Source: Beta vulgaris subsp. vulgaris (lineage: Eukaryota; Streptophyta; Magnoliopsida; Caryophyllales; Amaranthaceae). Taken from it: a stretch of DNA of 64,000 nucleotides. A program made the position numbers and the translations under genes. The notes beneath the pieces were generated by a model that saw only the letters and a program-made list of their open reading frames with translations, did not search any database and was not told the DNA's origin. Where the stretch lies: NCBI RefSeq assembly GCF_026745355.1, contig NC_079204.1, positions 56,881,337-56,945,336 of the forward strand, written 5' to 3'. Of the stretch, positions 15,401 through 27,400 are shown one piece after another. The number at the start of each line of letters is the position of its first letter. Position 1 is the first letter of the stretch.

Positions 15401-18400
15401 AACAATATAGATCATTATCCCCGTAATTTAAGTTACCCATACATGGTTCACAGCTTCATTTCCATCTTCTGGCAAGGTAACATCAGAAGAATTGTCGAGT
15501 TGAGCAGCCTGCTTATTACTTCTACTGGGAATACTTGAAGCACAGCTTTTGAGTACCCGGACAACACAGCCCAACAGAAGGTCAAGAAATGGACTAACAC
15601 GTGAAGCATCAAATATTCTCAAAATTTCCTCGACCACATGTAGAAACCCATATCTCTTCTTCCAGGGAATAGCCAAGATCCTCACCGTGGTGAAAAGATC
15701 TAATAAACTTGACAATTCAAACTCATCCATATTGTTTTTCTTAGAAATCCCGGTACAACTTTCCATTCCGTGATTACTAGGTTCACTTATCTGCAAAGAC
15801 TTCATCAATAATTGAAAGAAAAGAGGAAGCTCCGAAACATTAAGTTCAGCAATGAACCCAAGCACTGCCTTTCGGTTGCTCACACTTGCATGCTGTAAGA
15901 GAGGACAGAATTAATATGTTGGATAACTAGAACTAAAACTGCAATCAAGCAGAAAGACATCAACCAGAAAGTTAGTGAGACTACCTTCCTTGATGCTAGT
16001 GTTTTAAGGCTTCTGACTTTTGGCAAAAGCAATCGAATAACAAGAGGAACAATTTGGGCTCTATGCTCTTCTTCAACTAAATTAGAATCCTCGGACAAAC
16101 TCCAGGTAGCAAGCTCTTCTCTCAAATATTTTGAATTGACAAGATTCTTCAAATGTTTCTCATAAGGAAGCAAAAATTCATCCTTCCAGTTCAAAAGACA
16201 ATCCAGAACCTTTATTTGTATATCAGCATCATTGTTGTCCAACAGCCTGGAAACCTCACGTTCATCAGTCCAGTGACAACAATCAACAAACTAACTAATC
16301 AGACTTTACATACCTATTGATCAAAACTTCTTTCAATAGTTGACTTTTGTAAAAGGATCTGGAATTCTTCATCAATTTTAATAGATTAAGCCACTCCATG
16401 AGTACAAGTTTCCAATCCTTCACTCCACAAACCTGTGAATCAAAAGACTCCAAACTACAACAAAACCACAAGTGGCAGAACATTAGAAAGATTATACAAG
16501 CCATATGTTGACATGGCACACCCAACCTTAGAACAATTAAATTATTCAGCAGGGCTGAAGTCAGTTACCAAGGGCTTTCTTCACTGTAACCCATAAATCT
16601 CAAAAATAATGGAACAATTTGCCGAGAATGAGCCTCGATAAATGTTGGAATCTTCTCTAAAGCCTGGAGTAGCAGAGACAATATTGATGAGCGGGAACTG
16701 TCACAGTATGCTGTGCCACAAAACGAGCGAAACCGTTCCACCAAATCTGGGACAGTAGATCAAGCAAGCAATTAGAATATCATGAAAAGAGAAACCCATA
16801 GTCAGTTCACCTCACCTTTTCTCTTGGACAAAAAATGTCAGATCACAACAGAACAAGTTCAATTTTACTCAAACAACACATCAGAGACAATTAACAGATA
16901 CAACCTTCTGCCCAGTAACACAGATAACACGACAAATAATAATGGGATTAAGTTTCAATAAAAGAGAATTTTGACGGCATACGCAAAGCTGAAGGATGAT
17001 CCAGCACATACCAGTTGTCTCACTAAATGATTCCACATTTGAGTTGTCTAACCCATGAGCTTTCAAGAAGCTGGTCTGGCAACGCTCAAAAATTTCGATA
17101 AACCTATCCCATAGGAGCCCAGGATATGTGATGATCATAGCAGAAAGGCACTCTACAGTTGAATTTGATAAATCCATAAATTGGTTGTATAAGAGCCCAA
17201 TACTGCCATATAATGCAGGCAATACATAGACTTCAGGTGTCCCTGGAGCAGCAAGACATGTCCGTATTCTAGATACTAGCAAAGTCAGCTTTCTACTAGT
17301 GGCGATTGAGATAGGTGTTTGCTCAATTGAGAGAAGCAGTTTAAACACCTAAATATCACAAAAAACAACAAATATTCAATAGTAAACTTTTTAAATAATA
17401 TATATAAAAGCCACAAAGAGAAAGGACAATAAAAATATGTACATCGCCACATTGTGTGCCAGCATGATTTACATCAGAAACCTCCATATCCATCTGTCGG
17501 TCAGCAACCTGCTTTGATCTCAATGATTCGTGATTCAGAAGTTCATAATGACACAATACTCGGAGGGTTGACACACGAAGTTCCTTATTGGGATCGTACA
17601 AATTCTCTGAATATGCATTCATAGCATCCAACAGTTCTGCTGCTTTAAGCTTTGGATGTGTTATCTCAACATTGTTGTTACTTTGCAGGCTGGACCTGAC
17701 ATTTGTGCAAGCATTATGAGACAGTAATCAAGTATATGTAAAATTGCTGCAAAGAATCGGGATTGCATGGTTGTTAATATGAGTAAAACGACCACTTTAC
17801 TTACCCATAACTTAAATCCAAATAATCTGCCACGGCTGACAGAACTTTCCAAGATGACTTGCAACTTTTTCCAAAATGCAAAATCCTGCTGATATCTTCA
17901 ATTTCAAATCTTTCAGTTCTTCCTGCATTCCGATAACTGTGTAAAGCAGCACCAACAAGGCCCTGCCAAATTGGTTTGGGAACTCCACCAATAACATCTG
18001 GAACAACATTCACAAGTGAGAAATAATAAATAAACATAATGAACTGTAATACGTCAAAAGTTAAAATTCGAACGATCTCCTTCAGTCCTTAAGACAAAGA
18101 ACCAAAAGGCAATAAACAGCACTCACCCAAAAAATCTGCAGCCTTTTAGTTTAAAACAAAGAGACAAAGTCAAAGGAAAGAATTTAGCAAAAAGCAGCAA
18201 ATATGAAGTGCAACACAAAAAGCCATCATTTCCAAAAGTCATCCAGAGAATGAGATTACTAACTAATATTTCCTCCATTTCCTGACAAGCGACAAACTTC
18301 GACTTACGCACTATTCATGCACCTTCCTTTGACCTTTTTTCTATTGATATATAAAAGCAAAAAAGACAATATAAAATGTTCTTGGATTTGTTTCTATAAA

Positions 18401-21400
18401 TATCAAATTTTATAATTTTTACAAATACGTTTTAAAGAGATCAATGGTCAAAGTTGTATGTTGCCAAGCAATTAAAAAAAACAAGCCACTACTCAAACAG
18501 TCTTCTTCCAAATGATATGCAAATTCCTGAAAAAATATTAAACCTTAACATAAGAAGCACATGGTTTTTTAGTCCAACTATAGTAGCTTCATGCAGGACA
18601 ATGACCTTATTGCTCAACTGATACAGCCAATGCAGATCTAAATAAGCGCCATGGCCCATGGCCCATGACTAATACAAGGACGATAATTGGCATTGTCAAG
18701 CACAGCCATGATGCAGCCTTTTGTTGCTTCCAGAATCAAGACCCCAACAACAACATCCACACATAATTCTCTGCCGTAACCAAGGTAAAGCTACTAAAGA
18801 AATTAAAAGACATTGATTTTTCCCATACTTTTACTTAGTTAAAAGCCTAAAACCTACGTAGTTGTCAGTTCACTCAGTTGTCACATTCATTTTTGAAACC
18901 GAGTCACCAAACATGGTGTAGGTGAATCATTAATAAGGCCTCTTGAGGCGCAGCCTCACAATGAAGGTGGTCTCTTCCATGTTACTTTCAGGATGAGAAT
19001 AAACAGATAGGTTATGAATCCACATTGTGGCTGCCTGTTGATAGTATTGAGACAAAATATTACTTTTACCAAGTCCATAAATAGTTTAACTCTAGGGAAC
19101 TATTGAGTTAAGATGTTATACCTGCTTCAGTTGTCAATAGTTGATTGATTACATCCACCAAGTCCATCAAAAACCCATCCCCCTCAGCAGATAAGAAATA
19201 AGGGAAGCAACAGATGGTTCCCCAAAGTAAAGCCAAATTGCCCTCATCTACTTGATTAATGGTCATATCCCCATCTCTCATACTCTTTAACACTCCAAAC
19301 CAGTTGCAGACTGCTTCCTGAAAGAAACAACGAGCCTTTAAAACCAGCTCTTCCGGCATTCCTTCTACTACACTAAAACCTCCTGTTTTAACTTGAAACC
19401 TTTCACAAAATTCCAGCATCAGAAGTAGAGCTTCTCCCTTTGATAAATTCAGCACATTCAGCCAACCACTATCAAAATGACAAAATGGACATGATAAGTA
19501 ATTTTTATCAAAAATGATCAAAATAGACAATATCTCCATGCGTCCATTTCTACCTCAGAATATTACTTCGGAATGCAAGTATAGCATAGTCCTTCAAGAC
19601 CAACTCTTTCAAAAATGTAAGCAAACTGAAACACGGAATCAAACATGTCAACTAGATATAAGTTACATCCAGAGAAAAGCCTAAGATTCAACCAAAGAAA
19701 TGCGACCAATTATTTTGAACGTAGGATACCTTAAGCTCCTTAATTGAAAGACAGGAGCCCACTGCGAGGCAATTCTAGGGATAACAGTCATATTGTCGGT
19801 ACTGAATATTCCATCGAGAACGCACAGCATGAGCTGAAGGATCTTATCAACAGCTTCAGATACCAACCCCTCTGCTCCACCACTAACATCGGGCAATATA
19901 AATTCTCCTATGAGCAACTCGACTAATTCCAGTATTGGCTGGTAATCTGCAAATATTTCAAGATACCAGTCCCACTCAGAATGAGTCATCTAACTTCACA
20001 GCCTAGAAAAGTATACCAACTTACCACTAACTTTTCGACCACGATCAACAGAAATAGTTGATATGAGCACCGATAGAAGACGAGATAAATGTTGTGAATA
20101 TTCGCCAGATACACAATCATTTATTTCCTCATACAAGCAGTCCCACATCAGCACCAGCTCATTGGGATTTAACTCCATACATCTTTCCAGAGCAATTATC
20201 ACAACTTCAGTAACAGTCTCAGTTCCTGCAGACATAGAATGGTGAAAAGAATATAGTGTAAAACCTTCTTCTAGGGTCCTGTTATTTACCGCCCATGCCC
20301 ATATTTTATATGTATTTCGTAATTATTTTTTTACTTCTTTTACCTCAAATATATATAAAACTTCAGAATTTTTAGCATGAACCAAGCAATTTTTCATTTC
20401 CACCATGGTGAAACCGACCGTTTTTTCCGGAGGGAGGGAGCAGATGGGAGAGGGAGGAGGGGACAAAGGGATGAGAGAGAGGGAGGAGGTGGGTGAGGTG
20501 GGGGAAGAGAGGGAGGAGGGGATGGGAAAGGAGCGGAGTGGGTGTGAGGGCGATGGGAGGAGGGGCAGTGAGTCTGGGAGGGGCGAGGGAAGGATAAGGC
20601 TGGGGTTGTTGGGGGGGTTTGGGGTGTTGGTGGCAGTGGTGGATGGGGGGTGATGGTTATAAAGGAAGATAAGTAGAGGAGGAAGAAAGAAAAAAAATAC
20701 AAAATAAATATGGATGGTGTACAGTAAATAAGCATGGAGGTTATTTTATGGAGGCGGAAGCCTCATAAGATAGTAGGAGAGTGCAAAATTAACAGAAAAA
20801 TGAAAGGCACGCAAACGCACCTACCTTGGTTAAATCTGTCACCTATACTTAAGTTGCGGTCATTTATTAATAAGCGCAGCACTCGACCTGCTCGTGAATG
20901 AAACTTGGACGATGTTCCTCTCATAATATGCCACAGCAAAGCACTAACTCCAAAGTTTTTAGTCTGGGATGGTTTTCTTGCAGCTTCACATAGAATCTTC
21001 CGAACACCTGCTGATGGTAATCATTAATCAAAACATGAAAGAAAAAACAAAAAGGCTCTGGCTTGTTTATGAATTTGAATTTAACCAATTGACGATTAGA
21101 CATTCGCACCAAGCTAAAACCAAAATAAATAGTGATGATAACCGTTTCAGGCTCAAATATTGTCAAGACTTCGTGAAGAACACAAAAAAGACGAAGCATC
21201 TGACGTAGCCAACAAAAAAAAACGTAGCCGCAAGAAAAAGCACCATCTTAAAATTTCTCCTATATACTCCGATCATTTAAGATGTAGGAACATAGATATC
21301 TTAATTTATAACTACAAACCAAACACACAGAAAACAGATATACAAGCAGGATGTCAGAGAGTGATATGATTTGTTAGCTGAAACGGACTTCAAAAGACCC

Positions 21401-24400
21401 CCGGTGTTTTAGAGTCAAATGGACCTAAACTAAAGAAATTGATCCAACCGCTAATAAACCTTGAACGAATAAGCAACTCAGGTCTCAGCTGCTCTCATAA
21501 TCTCTTAATTCCAATCACATTCACATAATCAAAAACCTAAAGCCCTTTATACAGGCAATATAAATTCTAAACCAATCTACAAATAATCACAAATAGTATA
21601 GGAATAAACTCCTTGTTAAACTTAGTATGCATTTCTTTTGCAGGGAGAAAGCAGTTGGTAAATGCTACGTGTATACTGGTCACAAATTTTTTTGCTTCCC
21701 AAAGATGTGATCAAGCAAATTAACTCCTCTTATAAAGCTTTTCTATGGACTGGTCAAGAGAGCCATTTTTCGCTTCTTGTAATCCAAATCCTTTGTTGAA
21801 GATAATTACTAGATAAAAGTGGCAGTGAAATATAGCAAGGAACTTTAACTTCATTTTCGGGAAGAGTAACAAAATTATTATCATTATATTGATGGATAAG
21901 AACTGCAAATGCACAATCTAGCAAGGAATAAAACCATTTTGAATGTTATTCCAATTCAGCGCCTATTGATGTCAAAGGAGTTAGAGGTTGCATCGTAAAA
22001 CTCCAACATCTTTGACAAAAAAAGGTGTCAAAATTGAAGGTTTCGGCAACAATAAAGCATGTCACATGATGAAAAAAGTCAAAATCTGAATCATATAGAG
22101 AATGCAAGAGTCGTAAAGCGGCTAAGAACATTCACATTTATGCCAAAGACATCAGTCACTAATTAAAACATGCAATAATAAAAATTCAATATTACATCAT
22201 CATCATGACCAATTAATAACCAAAAAACAAGGTATAACAATAAAATTCCATATATCTAACAATAAATCAAAACTATGATTTAAAGTATCTCAAATCCTCC
22301 ATACAAATTACGACCACAAAAGCAAATAGTTCATTCCAACAAAGGAGATATATTGTTAGTTGGAAAGAGTTTGTTGTTTTGGTGGCCTTAATGGAGAACT
22401 GTATGGAGGATTTCAGGTACTTCAATTTATAGTTTTGATTTATTGTTAGAAATATGGAATTTTATTATTAGACCTTATTTTTTTGTTATGAATTTTTATT
22501 ATTGCATGTTTTAATTAGTGACTGATGTCTTTGGCATAAAGGTGAATGTTGTTGGCCGCCTTACAACTCATGCCGAAACCAGACAAACTTTATATGATTC
22601 AAATTTCGACTTTTCTTATCATGTGATAGATTTGGGCGGTCTGTTTGACGCTTTATTGTTGCCCACGGCTTCAATTTTGACGTGTTTTTTGTCAAAGGTG
22701 TTGGAGTTTTACGATGGAGCATTTGACATCAATAGACACGACTTCGAATAACACTTCAAGATATGTTATTCCTTACTAGATTGCGCATTGATGGCAAACC
22801 AGTTCTTATCCACCAATATAATGATCATAATTTTGTTACGAAAATGAAGTGGAAGTTGCTCCCTATGTTTCGATGCCACTTTATCGAGTATTATCTGCAA
22901 CAAGGATTTGGACTACAAGAAGCGGGAAATGGCTCTCTTAATGCTCATTGTATGGTGTTTGATCATGTCGCCCGATGATGGCATGAAGATGTATCCACTC
23001 TTCTTCGAAGTCTTAAGTGATACAACTTCCTCGACATATGCTTAAGGAGCCGCCATACTAGCTTTCCTCCAGCATCACCTAGGAAGAAAACTAAATTGGA
23101 CGGCAATGTAAAGATGTTAGTGGTAAGCAAATTTTTTTGTCTATTTGTTTTATCAAATTTTCAATTTTCTTAATGTAAGTGTATGACTCTAACTATGATT
23201 GTGTGTGCAATGCTTCTTCTTGGTTGAACGAGGAGGATTTTCCTTTGAAATGGATCATAGAAAAGGTGGCTCAAAAATCTAATAACCACAAGACAATATG
23301 TGTTGGCTATGCACAAGTTCTATATGGTCTTCAAGATGAAGTAATCAAAACACACTCCGAAGGTGGCTCAAAAATCTAATAACCACAAGACAATATGTGT
23401 TGGCTATGCACAAGTTCTATATGGTCTTCAAGATAAAGTAATTAAAACACACTCCCTACTAACCCCGTGGCCCGTGCACCCCCCTCCCCCTCCTTCCCGT
23501 AAATCTCTTGTTACCCTCCTTCAAGATGAGGTAATTAAAACATACTCCAAGCTTGCTTCCCTAAAATAGCATTGTTCCAAATAGCCTCAATCTAAACCCA
23601 AATCCTCCATGAATTTTTTGCTTGCAAACCTCATCCCAAACTGACATACCCAGGCTTAGCACTATAACATTGAACCGTCCATATGAAAGCTCTAGAGATG
23701 GAGATAATTTGCTTGATCCCAGCTTCGGAAAGCAGAAAAACTTGTGACCAGTATCATCAGCAGTACTGCATTTACCAACTGCCTTCTCCCTCCAAAAAGA
23801 AAATGTGCCTCAAACTCCACATTCTAATCCTCCCGAGCATTTTCTTAGTAAGCTTATCACATAGAGCACCATATCTTGCCCAAGGCACCACAGTATGCAC
23901 ATTAGAGCACCAAATTATGCCCCCCAAAAAACAACACTTCCTACTATAGACACCCAAATGCTGCTAGAAGTCTGATACATTATATATCTCCTGTGACGCC
24001 CAACATACAAGGTCCACAAGGAAGCGAAGGACCCACTTCATCCTACATTGGATTCAACATGTCCAAAACAAGGGCATTATCGCTCTCATAACTCCCTCAC
24101 AAAATTCCTTAATGCATGTCAAACAGTCCATAGTCTTGGCTGACTATCATTCGAAAAAACAAAAAAATATGACCCCACGTTCCGACAAGAAATGTTAGGT
24201 TTGTGTATCTGTATGCAAGAAGATTAACACTGGCACATTGCAACTAGCCAAAAAGAAGCTTAAATACGGAGGCAGTTGAACTTGGAAATTATATGATCAT
24301 CACACAATACCTTTTACAAGCTGTTGAGTAGGTGCATTTCTCATCAAAAATGACAGTGCTTCAGCCATAAACTCCTGGACAAAATCTTTGGGATAAAATC

Positions 24401-27400
24401 TTAGCTTGATTGTTACCCTACATAAGCAAAAGTTCCAAAGCAACAAGATCAAAAGTAAATCAAAAGTATTTGAACCAATTAATAATGACCATAGCGTAGT
24501 TTGTATACCAACAATAACATATAGCAAGAGGGTGACCATTTTAAGGAAGCAGCAATGAAACATCAATATACAAATCATATGGATATATGGTTTGCACGTT
24601 AATCTTTTCTTCAAAGATATACCTGTACTTCTTCATTTCTACACTCGATTAAACTAATCCATTCTAATTACTCAAAATAAAAATGTTCCTTCTTCTCCCT
24701 TAAAGTACAACCATCTTGACCTTTCCAAGCAACATAAGGTTAAATGCCATTGCGAAAATCCACATGAATCTATGACATTATATTACCCTAAAGTTGATAT
24801 CGAAGATAACGAAATCATAGATAGCAATATAATAGAAGTAATTCCTCTCTAAGCTTTTACAAACAACTCATGAAGGTTCGGACTTCCAATTTTGAGACTT
24901 TTGTAGAGTCATGTTCTATTCTCTGGGCATCACTTGGCTATTCCTGCTTTTGTAGATCAAGTGTTTCCCAACAGCTTGAATGCTTAGAGCCATATTGTAC
25001 TTAGCCCTCCTTTTGCACATGAGTGACACCCCCTTGGTGTCTTTCTAATCTATTCTTCACTATTTACCGAAAATAAGAGAGAAAAGTAATTCCGCTCTCT
25101 ATAATCCTTGTATATGTATATGTTCAAAGATTCAAGAGAGGATAACCTAATATGAGAAGTTGAAAACAATAAGCTAATACCTAGAAAGATTAAAAAAATC
25201 TTCAACCTATCATATACGATAAAATAACCAAAATTAATTTAAGAAAGGAGAAGCAAACATAAAATAACAAGAGACAAGCAAATATACAGGGGGAAAGGTC
25301 CTTAAGAGATTCCAAGGTCAACGCATTAATCATCATGACCCAAGCTTTCATCTCCAATGGTCGACCATTTACATCTTATGATTCCATAAATGCTACTTCG
25401 ACACCTTTATTTACATCAAGAGTCAAGTGTCATGTCGTATCGACAAAAACACTTGGATACTTCATTTCAAACTCAAAACTTTACTCTTTTTCTACAAGAT
25501 AGTCGAGTCGGACACGTAAACATTTTTATCCAAGTACACATTTAATCCATGTCTGAGCAACATAAATCTTACTGCATTCCCTTTAATATTATATGCACTG
25601 CGGAACCAACTTCTTCATATCATCCTTAACATCCTCCATTGAGGTCATCCTTGGCTTCCCTTAACTTCTTCTAATATTTTTATAATTTTAATCTGCCATA
25701 ATACTCTTGTTGTGCATCATCCGCCTCACATTTCCAAACAGACAACCATTTCTCTTATCTTATCCACAATATCTATAACAAATTAACAAAAACCTTCTTA
25801 CAAATATCTTTATTTCGAGTTTTATCCCTTCACATATTCCCACACATCCATCTCAACATCTCTATTATATATGGGAATTCCTGACCTTTTGGTGTCCACC
25901 CTCTTTATCCAAAATACCCCTAATAACCAAACAAAATTACTAATTGCATTCTCTCTTTTTTTTAAAAAAAAAGGGAAAAAAGGATCCCTACAACTGCAAG
26001 ACAGTTACATCTTACATCTGCACCAGTAAAAACATAAAATAGAACAATATTACTTAGATAACAATTAAATTAAAAACTTCCACAAAATCACTTACACACG
26101 ATGTCACGCACGCGTCGCATGCAACAGATACTAGCACATATAACTCTTACCCCAATCATCCTACATCCTAATATCATCCATCCTAAATGCAATACAGAAA
26201 TTCTCCTTATGTCTATGGAGGGCACACATCTTCCACTCCTTACAGCACTGTAATAGAGAACAAAGTAACTAGAAAAACTATGAGAGTCGTCTCAAAATCA
26301 CCCAAAATGTAAGTTGTTCTGAAATGCATTCATACAAAAAGCTTATATAGATGTTATGGGTGAAATTATCTTTTTGTGATTCCATTCCCACTTTAGATTA
26401 GGATCTAACAATTACCCCAGAATCTATGAAAGAGCCGAATAATACCAAAGTTGCGTACTTGCGCGTTTGTTTTAACCTCTAGCAAAACAATCACTTCAGT
26501 TTCAGCGACTCATTGGTTGTCTAGGGTCATTCTTAAACCAAAACAGGAGCAAATACGAATTATGAGAACTGCTAGTTGCAAAATGAAAATACTCCTAAAC
26601 GTTTAAAGATTAAGAACAAGAAAAATATACTATAACTTGCCAAACAGCTCCTCTCACACTAAAAGAACAAAGTAATATCTGCTTAAGATAATAATAATTC
26701 CCAATGTAACACGGATAACTATCCCCTAATCACTTTGCATACGTAGAGGCACCAGTAATAGAAGTGGTTATTTTGATAGACATATCACAACTAGCAGGTG
26801 AGTGCATATTGTACACAAGTTAATACTTAGCAGAATGTCAAATACCACCTCCGTTCCACAATTAATGCACCATTTCTCATTTCGGCACTATTTATCAACC
26901 AACTTTGACAATCTTTCTCAACATTGTGAAAGAAAAAATATAGTCAAGTAGGATCTTCTTGAGTTCGTCTCAATGCATAGATACGAAATATCAACTTTTT
27001 TAAATTTTTTATTTATACGCAATTAGAAATATTAATGTTCAAATAAGTGTCTTAAAATACGTCAAAAAGCAAATGATGCATGTATTGTGAACAGAGGTAG
27101 TATAAACTAAAGGACCATCAGGGTAAAATGTCATAATGTTAAAAACAAATTCAACTTACTTGAGAACGTGAACAACATCAAAAATGTCATAATGTTTAAA
27201 ACAAATTCCACTTACTTGAGAACATGAACAACATCTCGTGTGAGATACTTCTGTAGATACATCATTATATATGACCACGAAGTGAATATCTGCAGCAACG
27301 TTATCAACTCTTTCAGAATTATTCACAAAGTCTAATAAGTCCAATAGACCGAAAACACATAACTTCCTATAAGATATAAGCAGACCTGCTCAATAATTTC

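Noticed and set aside
20405..20653. 82-aa plus-strand frame, Gly/Glu/Arg-rich
   Set aside because: Produced by the G-rich core of a repeat in a UTP20 intron; composition is low-complexity and both strands are open.
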